Of a stretch of DNA of 64,000 nt, positions 55,520 to 64,000 are shown one piece after another. Source of the DNA: Micrasema longulum (Eukaryota; Arthropoda; Insecta; Trichoptera; Brachycentridae); NCBI GenBank assembly GCA_022494885.1, contig JAGVSM010003960.1, positions 62,001-126,000 on the forward strand, read 5' to 3'. Position numbers and translations under genes: made by a program. The first letter of the stretch is position 1; each line of letters opens with the position of its first letter. A model generated the notes under the pieces. That model saw nothing but the letters and a program-made list of their open reading frames with translations, had not been told where the DNA came from and did not search any database.

Positions 55520-55565
55520 TAAGATGCCTGCTTAGGCAAAAACGCTTGATGGTCATAAAAAACTA
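55520..55565. mobile_element. One end of the 48312-type TIR element
   Basis: gcctgcttaggcaaaaacgc, then ttgatggtcataaaaa matches the right end of the element at 48312-48578. Confidence 0.5.
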
Positions 55566-55739
55566 ATTAAAGAAGTTTGGTTGATACTCAGTACAGTATA
55601 ATTATATCCCGATTACACTCAGTGCTACATAAACAAATCTCGATCGTTGAATGCGTAATCTCACATTTTAAATCCAGTCCAAGAATCATAAAATATTTCA
55701 GCGGAACATTACAACGAAAACATTACAGTTAATCGGTTT

Positions 55740-55910
55740 ATAGTCCCGTGGCTAGTGTTGCGGACTCACGGATCAGAGACCTGAGTTTTGAACTTCACTC
55801 TACCCCAACTTGATTCCCATTTCATAATAGTGAATTATTTACAACTCGTGGAAAATGGCCCCGAAAATCGAAATTTTTAGGTTTTAAGAACGCAAATACT
55901 TCTTTAAATA
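55740..55910 (+). mobile_element. SINE-A copy
   Basis: agtcccgtggctagtgttgc, ggactcacggatcagagacc, gaacttcactctaccccaac and ttgattcccatttcataata follow the 2815-3000 copy, ending with gaaaatggccccgaaaatcg. Confidence 0.75.
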
Positions 55911-55914
55911 TTAT

Positions 55915-56090
55915 TTTATTTTTATTATTACATTTAAAAATTAACATTCCATGTCTACCCTACCGGGATCAAACCCAAGACTTCAAGCATGATTGGCAAA
56001 CGCTCTAGCGAGTACATCCTAAAGCGGACTTACTTCCACTTAATTTGGTTTTTTGTGATTTTTTTTCTGAGAGTCGAAAACATTCGATTT
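55915..56090 (-). mobile_element. SINE-B copy
   Basis: In reverse complement: gtctaccctaccgggatcaa, acccaagacttcaagcatga, gcaaacgctctagcgag and the leader tctgagagtcgaaaacattc. It adjoins SINE-A tail to tail. Confidence 0.65.
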
Positions 56091-56450
56091 AACACTACAT
56101 AATAAACATAAATATCTACTTTTAAAATGCGAAAGTTCGTGCTAAAGGGCTAACGACCAATTTTATTCTCGACCGGAAACCCAACCAACAGTTAAAATAT
56201 GTTTTCTAAAGGTAATGGAGAGAACACTTAAGTTATATGAAAACTAGTTTTTTCGGGGATAAACATTTGGCCTTTTTGTAACATTAAATCGACTTAAGAA
56301 AGTCCGGATTAATCGTTTAAGTATATTGTAAATTGTTAATGGGCGGGATTTATTCTGTAGTAGTGTTGTCTGTGATAAGTGCTATACCAATCACTCTGGC
56401 CATTAGGGATAAGTAATTCATTTAAATCCAAATGCTGTGGTTTGTGTGTT
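56091..56450. other. Unassigned stretch
   Basis: No gene or repeat match is supported. Confidence 0.5.
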
Positions 56451-56454
56451 GTTG

Positions 56455-56610
56455 TCTCGTGGGTAATGTCGTGGACTACGAATCAGGGAGTTTTCTCTAG
56501 CACAACTTTTTTCTCATTTTCTAAAACCCTTATTTAAAACTGAAAGAAAATGGTCATTGGATTTAAACGTTTGGATAAGGACCTAAATATTTATTTTAAT
56601 AGAAAAAATC
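56455..56610 (+). mobile_element. Diverged SINE-A copy
   Basis: gttgtctcgtgggtaatgtc, gtggactacgaatcagggag and gaaagaaaatggtcattgga keep the SINE-A order with many changes. Confidence 0.5.
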
Positions 56611-56699
56611 TGTCCTCAGCTCTATGCTATTAGCATAAATAAATACAGCTTTAGGACATTAAAAAATCATTAATAATTGATAAAACACATATTTTGAGA

Positions 56700-56862
56700 A
56701 AAATAAAAAACACGGTGTTGCAAAGAAACAAACCACCACACCGTTTCATGGATTGGCAGAGAGAATCGAACGCCATAATACTCTCTCTTTCCATACTAAC
56801 CTCACTTTCTCCAAGTTCATACATCTTCTGAATGGGGTGAACGTAAGAAAAATGCTTGTTAA
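56700..56862 (-). pseudogene. RTE-type C-terminal fragment
   Basis: On the minus strand the frame ends RRCMNLEKVRLVWKERVLWR, then SILSANP, then a stop, which is the last part of the RTE tail also seen at 29115 and 41220-41330. Only about 30 codons survive. Confidence 0.7.
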
Positions 56863-56864
56863 AT

Positions 56865-56990
56865 TATGTTTAAACTGCAATAGTTCATTGATCCTGCATG
56901 TCACCTGAAGTGTAGTGCGGATCATCTTACTTTTATGTAACATATAATCGAAATGCGGTGCATTTGAGTTATCAATGCCGTGTCCTTTGC
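56865..56990 (+). mobile_element. SINE-B 3' fragment
   Basis: aactgcaatagttcattgat, gtcacctgaagtgtagtgcg, gatcatcttacttttatgta and gcatttgagttatcaatgcc match the SINE-B distal region. Confidence 0.65.
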
Positions 56991-57275
56991 CTCATCCTCG
57001 GGGGACCACTGGTTAAACCTGAGGATCTTAAAGAACTCGCCTCATATCTAATAGTTCTATACTTTACGGATCAGGGCTTAAAAAGGGAGATTTATCAAAA
57101 TGAGAACTCTCGCTTTCCACACAGTAACCAGGCTCTTTATAAATCTGGGTTTGGGGGGTGAGAACTTTTCAATGGGACCCGTCGCAATAGATCTTCATAG
57201 GTCGCAGTGTCATCAGGAGCTTGCATGGCATTGACCCCCTCCCCCCCATATAAGAATAGGAATAAGAACAATGCC
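56990..57275 (+). pseudogene. Zinc-knuckle non-LTR tail, copy 2
   Basis: The frame reads LILGGPLVKPEDLKELASYL, then IVLYFTDQGLKREIYQN, with HSNQALYKSGFGG beyond. It continues the protein end seen at 11260-11420. The 3' end has a cccccccc run and aagaataggaataagaa, like the copy at 11515. Confidence 0.7.
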
Positions 57276-57294
57276 CCACTGAGAAATGGTGATG

Positions 57295-57355
57295 ATGCAG
57301 TCATCGAGTCAAAAACGCTCGTCTAGGATTCTGATTCTTTTTTCACATGCAGAAC
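57295..57355 (-). mobile_element. SINE-B leader fragment
   Basis: gcagtcatcgagtcaaaaac, then gctcgtctaggattctgatt and cttttttcacatgcagaac is the inverse of the SINE-B leader. Confidence 0.55.
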
Positions 57356-57584
57356 TTCAATAACAACATTTTTGGTTTGGATAAAAGTCAGAATTGATTT
57401 TTCCGAGAAACATAAAAAGAACAACGTGTTTCACATAATTTGCCCTTATTTTCACACGGGCAATCTATCATCTCACCACGGGGGTAAAATAGAGGTGTAA
57501 AAATAGACCCGTTGGTTTTGATTTTGACGAATATGTCGCAATGCGTTCATAACTATGCAAAAGGTATTTTAATAAATTATTCTG

Positions 57585-58030
57585 GATCAATTCTGTGGCA
57601 TTTGGGTATAGAGGTGCAAGTCAATTTAAGATGATTGTGCAAAAGAGCTATTTAATGTTTCTATTTTCAACACAATTTTGGGTGCTATTTATGGGTAAAT
57701 TTTTAATTCGTAAAATTAAGAATAAAACAGGTGGAGCGACACAAGTTATATTGTGTTCCATCTCATATTTGCTCGTTTCGTGTTGTTAAAGGTAACACTT
57801 ATAGAAGTTGCACGTGTACACGTTCCTGTTTAACTAATAATACATTTGAGTTAACCAATTTTCTTATTAAAATAAATGAGTTTTTCACCCATCCTTGTGA
57901 AACTGCGTACCTACCTTCGAGATGATCGAAATCTTTACCATGCGGTAATAACTCTTCACAGAGTGTCAAGCATCTGTTTTTTCAATGTCCATATTTCAGT
58001 TTGTAACGCCATATTCTTGAAGCAGAATAC
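57585..58030 (+). pseudogene. RNase H-bearing non-LTR retrotransposon remnant
   Basis: Across frames one can read WHLGIE, then CAKELFNVSIFNT, a long divergent segment, then NSSQSVKHLFFQCPYFSL and RHILEAEYRK. WHxGIEGN...D..AK is the end of an RNase H domain, and SVxHLFFxCPxF is the downstream Cys/His motif in I/Loa-like elements. Several frameshifts separate them. The two 64-codon ORFs here are pieces of this remnant. Confidence 0.5.
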
Positions 58031-58039
58031 AGGAAAGAT

Positions 58040-58560
58040 GGAATACCCCTGAAAGGTCGTTTACATTTAGACAAAACAATGCTCGATCATTGGACTCGAC
58101 CATTGTCAGCGTGTAAACAGCCATTTTTAGGAGAGGACATTGTTCCGACATATTGTCACGGAGATAGACGGACAGGCTATCTCCGCGGAACAATGACACC
58201 CTCCCCCGCCGCGAGCAGGCGCATCGCTTTCGTGTGAATAAGCACGGATAGGACCTTATAACAGTAGCGATTTGTTTGAAGTGTACACGTCGCTCCCGCA
58301 CGTTTTCGTTTTTTAATATTTAGTTCATCTTTTAACAATTCCAATACATCTTAGTCTAAATTTTTTATATTTTTGGTGAACTAGCTCGTAATAAAAGCCG
58401 TCCTGTTTTCATTTTCGCAACGCTCACGCGTGAACTGCGGACGAATTTTCATACTGTCCTAGCGTTATGTCCTGCACGATCAAGTTATTCACGGAGTTGG
58501 AACAAGACAATATTGTTCTGTCTATTGTATTGTCCACGTGTAAGCAATACTTAACAGATG
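58040..58560. repeat. RepN, copy 2 (longer)
   Basis: 58370-58560 matches 32510-32700 (cattttcgcaacgctcacg, ttatgtcctgcacgatcaag, tattgtattgtccacgtg). The segment before it (gactcgaccattgtcagcgt, gtaaacagccatttttagg, gacattgttccg) is GC-rich and probably belongs to the same element. ACATTG/ACAATG-type pairs suggest a DNA transposon. The 101-codon minus-strand ORF at 57996-58301 is not supported as a gene. Confidence 0.5.
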
Positions 58561-58734
58561 ATCAGATTGTCATTAAAAGTACTTTTCATTCCCCATTGTT
58601 CTTGGACTCTGCAACCATGGTGATTCGAATCATCAAAATAATCAACCTGATTCAATAATATACATTTTCTAAGAGTTCAAATTACATTTTTTCGGCATAA
58701 CATGTAAAGCTACTAACTACTAATTACAGGCGTT

Positions 58735-58815
58735 CAAAGTCATTGTCCCTTGAGATGATCTGAAGCGTAAAACTAATCAGCTTTTCTAATTATTAGGATA
58801 CGCTGTATTTGGAAT
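58735..58815 (+). mobile_element. SINE-B 3' fragment
   Basis: gatgatctgaagcgtaaaac, taatcagcttttctaatta and ggatacgctgtatttggaat follow the SINE-B distal order. Confidence 0.5.
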
Positions 58816-58859
58816 ACAGTTCCTTTATTATGTACCGTTTTTTTAAAAAAATAATAGAA

Positions 58860-59030
58860 ATATTAGCGTTCATATAGTCTACTCAAATATTTCAACTTTG
58901 GTGCCATTTTTAACGAGTTGTAAATAACTTACTATTAGAAAATGGAAATCAAGTTAGGGTAGAGTGGGGTTCGAATCTCGGACCTCTGATCCATGAGTCT
59001 GCAACACTAGCCACGGGATCACAACCCGAT
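58860..59030 (-). mobile_element. SINE-A copy
   Basis: In reverse complement: aactttggtgccatttttaa, gaaaatggaaatcaagttag, ggtagagtggggttcgaatc, tcggacctctgatccatgag and ctagccacgggatcacaac. The B-box (ggttcgaatc) is intact. Confidence 0.8.
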
Positions 59031-59335
59031 TCAAATTCAAATTCAGTACGAAAACGGGAATGATAATAATTATTAATTAAAAACATGTGTTTTTAAAATA
59101 TTTCACTATTGTTCAGCCCTGTATAGTGTATATCGACGTTCATTGTGCATATAAATAATCAATCTTCGTAAGGTAATATTAAATACAAGTACTTTGTTTT
59201 CCCCATTTTCAATAATTTATATAATTTTCAGCATTTAAAACTTCTGCTAAAAATATGGGTATGAGTAAAACCAATTTACGACACGTTACAAGCTCGAAGA
59301 AAATGGCATTCCAATTAGAAAGTGCAGTTGTTTTA
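59031..59335. other. AT-rich stretch, nothing recognised
   Basis: No gene or repeat match is supported. Confidence 0.5.
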
Positions 59336-59339
59336 TTAT

Positions 59340-59675
59340 TTGTCAATAGGCTATCAAACTAATCAAAAAAATATACATGTAATTTTTGTGTATGATGTTA
59401 CCATTGCTGTGACTTTCATTTAAGTTTTTTACTTTTGAAATTACTCTGCCCGTGACGTCACTAGTTGCCGTCGGTGAGTTGCCCAGACTAGTGAGTCGGC
59501 TTCCTGGAAACCAGAAATCTATCAACGCTGAAGTTAATCGGTTGATTTTGTGATAATTTTTTCATGCATTTTCTAGAAACTTTGCAATTAAATTAAAAGC
59601 TCGAATTTTTACCGCGTGTAAGAAAACATTTTTAAATCCAATTTCCCGTATCACTGAACTTCCTCATTCGTGAGT
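59340..59675 (-). mobile_element. RepM copy 3
   Basis: The right end cactgaacttcctcattcgt is the RepM terminus. The interior carries the inverse of gttttcttacacgcggtaaa and an exact TGACGTCA at 59453-59460. The 60-codon ORF is repeat-derived. Confidence 0.7.
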
Positions 59676-60220
59676 AGTTGCCTTTCTTTCTTTCTCTCTA
59701 CGGACCTTCATTTCGAGGAGACCCGACACTTCGCAGAAAATCGTTTTTAATGCGTTGTATGTATTTTTTTTTTGTTTAATTATCTTGAAAAGTAGAGTTT
59801 TCAAGTCAAATTATATGAAACAGAAATGAAAATCATATGTCAGGTGCCATTATTAGTTTATTATTAGACATACATACTTTGTATCCTGTACCCTTTAAGT
59901 GTTATAGATACAAATTACGGTACCGTAATATATATATCTTAAATATCTTGACAATTATTTAAAGGTTATCTTTTTGTTAAAAAAATATACGAAGTATCAA
60001 TCAATCCCCTTTGTCATTTATCTTATTTATTTTTTGACCAACGAGTGTTTTTTAAGGCCCGTTCATTCTTGAAGATGTATACCAATGTTTAAAAAAATAG
60101 TTAAACTAAACCATGAAGTTTGGTTGATAATTTATAACAAACTTATTACCGATGGAGTTTTATCAAAAATACATGTGTACAAAAAATGTTTTTTTATACT
60201 GAGGTATAATTCAATATTGA
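59676..60220. other. Unassigned stretch with a TIR-element fragment
   Basis: At 60028-60110 tttttgaccaacgagtgttt, then tttaaggcccgttc resembles the left end of the 48312 element. Nothing else is recognised. Confidence 0.45.
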
Positions 60221-60224
60221 TGAT

Positions 60225-60490
60225 GATTCATAGAACGAAAGTTTGAAATCATGTTACGAAAAATGAGCAGTGTCGCGTCAACATTGCCGTGCAAAATGCA
60301 TAATAGAGTCAAAAAGATTGTCTACACCAGTTTACTATGAATTCAAAGCTGTGTGTCACGTATTTTTACGCTGCTACACATTTACTGACTACAAGTTAAG
60401 TTCCGGAACCTAAGTTGAATGGAATACAAGAGGGCTGCTTAGTGCTGCATCTAGTATACATAACATATAATATATATATATATTTATCAA
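60225..60490 (+). repeat. RepF, copy 2
   Basis: gattcatagaacgaaagttt, gtcgcgtcaacattgccgtg, gactacaagttaagttccgg, aacctaag and gctgcatctagtatac followed by (ta)n match 12945-13170. Confidence 0.65.
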
Positions 60491-60936
60491 TGTTATTTTG
60501 AATGATAAATATTGCTTATGCTTAAATACGCATAGTGCTTGTTATTAAATATTCGTCAAATTACATATTTTACTACAAATCCTATATCGATGCCCAATAT
60601 ATTGTAATTTTAACTTGAATATTTCTTTTTCGTGCAAAAAATGATCAAGTATAAATGTCCTTATTCAATTTTTGACAGATCTCCATCAATAACAAGAGCT
60701 TTCAAGGCGAAAAGTCAACGCTTACATTCTTTTTGTCTTTCTATTATTTTGTCTGTGGAAAAATCCTTTGTCAAATAAGCGATTCGTTGGCCTCGTTCAA
60801 AAATTTGAAACGCCCGCCATTTTCATTCCATGGAAACGGTTGTAAAGCTAGTTTCATGCGCTTACAAACAAATATGATTTTAGTCATTTAAAAAAGGGTC
60901 AAAGTCATTAGGGATTTTTCCATTCTTAACATAGTT
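60491..60936. other. Unassigned stretch
   Basis: No gene or repeat match. 60650-60860 is slightly less AT-rich and leads into the GC-rich island. Confidence 0.5.
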
Positions 60937-61195
60937 TTTTTTTGCACAGAGCCGTGGTTTTGTAGTCGCGTTTTTTGCGGCTCTCCTTTCCAACATACTG
61001 CAGCTTTACGCCATCCCGACCTTGAAAATCCGCACGCGACATTTTGCCTGTTCCTCGCGACCGCACGGAACTTGGCGTGTCCCGAACGGTTATTATAACA
61101 ATGGCCGAAGTACTAGGCCCTGAGACGTTCCCCTACGAACCAAGATGTCGCGCCGCCGTCCTAAACAGGGAACATATTACGGAACGTGATTCAAG
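60937..61195. other. GC/CpG-rich island of unknown function
   Basis: After a tttttttttgcacag acceptor-like tract, about 250 bases are strikingly rich in CpG (gaaaatccgcacgcgacatt, cctgttcctcgcgaccgcac, atgtcgcgccgccgtcctaa). A 57-codon frame starts SRGFVVAFFAALLSNILQLY, and a second frame is open for about 48 codons. The minus strand has an ATG (MSRADFQGRDG...) with about 38 codons. No frame is recognisable. It could be a promoter or first exon on either strand, or a GC-rich mobile fragment. Confidence 0.35.
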
Positions 61196-61725
61196 TTGAT
61201 TCCTTTAATTTGAAAATTTACGGGGCAAACCGAAAACAGTTATTTAAACACAAGAATAGTATTTTTTTTCTTCCAGAGTTTTAACAGTAATTGTAATATT
61301 CTCAAGATACATTTTTTTTATATCATGTGTTTTATTTTTCAATATCATATTTTGGACGGAATAGCCCTAATGAGCATTTTTTTTATTTTGGGCTTAATTT
61401 GAACAGGTACCTGTACTACCTATCGAAGTGATGCGGCGGCCGAGGATTTTTTATACCTATATTCGACTGGGGAAGTTTGGTACTAAGTTAATTTTTAATA
61501 ATTTTATTTGTCTTGTCTTTTACTAGACATTTATTTTTCTAATCACCTGCCACACTTAACTAGCCTGTATCGAGACAGTATTGACACATTTAGAGTCAGA
61601 ATGTTTTTAATAGAATACATTATAAAACATGTACTCGGCTACCTACTCCGTTGGTTAATAATTTTTTTTTTACCTGTAATTTTCTTTAAATTATTATGAA
61701 AAAAAAACTTTGTTATCAATGTCAC
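61196..61725. other. AT-rich stretch, nothing recognised
   Basis: No gene or repeat match is supported. The 63-codon ORF (61508-61699) lacks domain features. Confidence 0.5.
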
Positions 61726-61729
61726 ACAT

Positions 61730-62340
61730 TTTTTTTATTTTACAAGAACACAACTATAGTTTAGGGAGAGCACTCCTCCCATCGACGGGTGATATACAAC
61801 TAATATAATAAACACAGAATATTGTTCACAATGTCATAGAATCTAAACAAAAAATAAACAAATTAATCAGTGAAACTTAGAGCAGGGGGGTTTTTATCAT
61901 TATTTAAGGTGTTGGCATATGAAGGAATGGTTATCTAAAGGATATGAAAACATGGACAGAACATTAAGTCGAATTTATTTCTTAAAATTTAGCACATAAG
62001 TGGAAGTTGCAATAAGTAAGTCTAAGATTTAATGTGTGGGAAGACATCGCTCGGCTAAGAGAGTGTTAACAGACGCGGGTCTAAGAGGGTGAGTGGGTGA
62101 GGGTGGTCGCAAAGGGAACATAGTCAATAAAGGCGAGGGGTGGTTAAATGTGTGATTATTAATTAGGTTGTTCTCAGAATTTAAATTTTTGTGAATTTCT
62201 ATTATTTCATATTACTGCCTAGTAATTTTATTAGTAATTTTCTTTCCCTAAACATTTGCGGCAAGCTGTCAAAATTGTTTAGCCCTATAAAAAGGTGACT
62301 TCACTGTTTTATACACACCACCGTTAGGAATTAAGTTACT
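61730..62340 (-). pseudogene. Non-LTR retrotransposon tail and long 3' UTR
   Basis: On the minus strand NGGVYKTVKSPFYRAKQF can be read, with LP-type text and KKITNKITRQ nearby in disturbed frames, matching the last part of a Jockey/CR1-like reverse transcriptase. A purine/pyrimidine-biased UTR follows and ends in gtgttcttgtaaaataaaaa at about 61735. It is decayed and 5'-truncated. Confidence 0.45.
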
Positions 62341-62451
62341 TTAATGGGTTCTTCACATGTTCTGTTGCTCAATCACAGATGTTTATCGACGTGGTTTAAA
62401 AGTCCTTAACTACTTACGGTAACGTTGCTAAACGCCACGTGTCCGCGTGAT

Positions 62452-62625
62452 GGCAAGTGGCCACCTAAACCAGCCAATGACATGTCATAAGCCCTGCAAA
62501 TGCCTAGACTTCCATGTTCCCTTCTAAAAAATATTTTCCCTCTCTGTTGCAACAAATTTAGATCTAAATAAAACTCCCTGGGGAGGAAATCCAGCCAGCT
62601 TAAAAATATTTGGAGATGCTCAAAA
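62452..62625 (-). mobile_element. RepA copy with terminus
   Basis: gtggccacctaaaccagcca, atgacatgtcataagccctg, gcctagacttccatgttccc, ctctctgttgcaacaaattt, actccctggggaggaaatcc and agccagcttaaaaatatttg run in minus order to the outer terminus. It is one of the best-preserved ends. Confidence 0.8.
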
Positions 62626-62629
62626 CATT

Positions 62630-63650
62630 TACTTTACTTAGAATTTTCGAGTATTTTTCATCTTTAATAAATAAAACATTTATAATAAAAAGTATATGCA
62701 CGTCGCAAAACGTAAACATTCAGAATGATAACATTTAATATTAGGTGTTGCCATACAATAGGTTAAAATGTGGCAATATTAAAAAATATAATAATCACGA
62801 TCGATAAATTTTAACCAATGTTCCATTTGAGTCGCTAAAAAGATAAAAAATTCTCACAGCATCGGTTATTATCGACCAGTGCGGGCATTGTGATTGAGCA
62901 ACTGAAGACCCCATTTTTATTTGCATAAATATGAACTTTGTTAATTTTTTAAAAAAACATTTTTTTAGCAGAGAATAAATCATAAACTTTTGCGTTAACG
63001 TCCGTGTTTGTCGGTTCAAACGACCTTTTCGAATATAAATTATCATGGAATAAGTGTTAAATTTTTTCAGGGATTTTTAATACAAAAAAATTTTTAAAAC
63101 ATTTTGCATAATGGAATTAAAAACCATTCGATGGCGTTTTGCATTTGACAAACTAACGTTCATTCATATTGCTAATTCGACTATTTTTGAAAAGATCATT
63201 TTGCTTGTCATTAGAACCATCGAATAAAAATTCAATTTCTTAATAGGGTCCCAGATTTAATATAAGATTTCTGTTAAACCATTTTATTTGTTACTAACAT
63301 GAAAAATATCTATCAAGGTGATTTAGTACACTTTTTTTTTCATGAGAAATTCGCAAATGTTGTTGAAACGTTTTTGCATATTTAAAAAATAATATAGATA
63401 TTACACCTTAGTACATTTCTTCAAAAAACTACGATAATAAGATTAAAGTTCTCTCAAAGGGGAATAAATAGTATTCTTGTAGTGTTTAAATTTTAACAGT
63501 CTGATATTTATGACATAGTTGATCGAAATGAATTGTCTTACATGATATCTTTGTACATATGATATTATTAACAAAAAAAAATACTATACAACACAGTTAA
63601 GCTTCTTTTGCTACTATGCATGAGATCCCGGGTAAGATTCCAAATATGTA
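62630..63650. other. AT-rich stretch, nothing recognised
   Basis: No gene or repeat match is supported. Confidence 0.55.
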
Positions 63651-63654
63651 CATT

Positions 63655-63915
63655 TAATTCATTAATTCCCCCTTCCACATTCAGTGTGCAACGTAGTTTG
63701 ATCATCTGTTACGTGAAGGTAAGGTGATCAGTCCTACGGTGCAAATGCCAGTCCAGGAACAATGGAATATTGCAGTTTAAAAAACCTTTAAAATCAATAT
63801 TTCACGTCCACCTTGCCAGGAACCAAACCTAAGAACTCAAAAATGGTAGGTTAACGTGTCAACCACTCTAGAATAAGGCAGACTTATCTCCATTCGATTC
63901 CCTTATTCAAAATAC
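63655..63915 (-). mobile_element. SINE-B copy, nearly full length
   Basis: In reverse complement: gtgcaacgtagtttgatcat, ctgttacgtgaaggtaaggt, gatcagtcctacggtgcaaa, tgccagtccaggaacaatgg, cacgtccaccttgccaggaa and cgtgtcaaccactctagaat. It parallels the copy delimited at 35596-35847. Confidence 0.8.
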
Positions 63916-64000
63916 AAATATTTCTAATATTAGGCCCATTCATTATTTTCTACTCAACTCAAAATACATTTTCCATTTTTATCTATTGTACAAATTGAGA

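Noticed and set aside
57996..58301. 101-codon minus-strand ORF
   Set aside because: It straddles the end of an RNase H-type remnant and RepN, and no family is recognisable.
60953..61123. Exon 3 of the split gene after tttttttttgcacag
   Set aside because: In the phase needed after exon 2 the frame reads a Cys/Pro/His-rich peptide to a stop with no donor, unlike a channel ectodomain.
1..64000. Long terminal repeat retrotransposon or endogenous virus
   Set aside because: No pair of direct LTRs, protease, integrase or gag motif could be recognised in the window.

Overview
The window reads as AT-rich eukaryotic nuclear DNA, most likely from an insect. It has no operons, no bacterial gene structure and almost no long ORFs. 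It is packed with 3' ends of non-LTR retrotransposons, tRNA-headed SINEs and short inverted-repeat DNA elements. RTE-type tails of the form RRMCGK / RWFGHVERM / RRACMRRCMNVEEAR, and the 'actagcggacccg...gacgttgtcctg' repeat, are of kinds I associate with insect genomes and particularly Lepidoptera. The order is an inference.

The only host gene I can support is a split gene on the + strand. A GC-richer promoter and 5' UTR (about 15560-16035) leads to a first coding exon (16036-16082) that encodes a signal peptide, MRVFILIGLLALGFA. A donor follows at 16083. The next exon is 50828-50904, with a polypyrimidine/AG acceptor before it and a GTGAGT donor after it. The phases match exactly (2 to 2), and the join gives a secreted N-terminus containing FTLDPDYNKNLPPG. 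The intron between them is about 34.7 kb. The gene runs off the right of the window, since no third exon could be recognised. The motif suggests a Cys-loop ligand-gated chloride channel of the insect pHCl-2/CG7589-like group. That identification is tentative.

Everything else is repeat-derived or unassigned. The dominant repeat, called RepA here, is an inverted-repeat element with about 22 copies or fragments. Some are full palindromes (13755-14415, 30237-30665, 33995-34285) and one is a compact copy with both termini (47742-47995). Other families, named here for convenience, are SINE-A, SINE-B, SINE-C and a single SINE-D; RepM (a MITE carrying CRE-like TGACGTCA sites); RepH (about 1 kb, two copies in opposite orientation); RepD, RepE, RepF, RepG and RepN; a pogo-like element; and several single TIR elements. 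At least eight kinds of non-LTR tail occur (RTE, a zinc-knuckle R1/Jockey-like type, an RNase H-bearing type and several Jockey/CR1-like types), all 5'-truncated and decayed.

Layout: 1-15430 upstream flank made of repeats; 15430-16082 promoter and exon 1; 16083-50827 giant repeat-filled intron; 50828-50904 exon 2; 50905-64000 next intron, again repeat-filled, with one CpG-rich unassigned island at 60937-61195.
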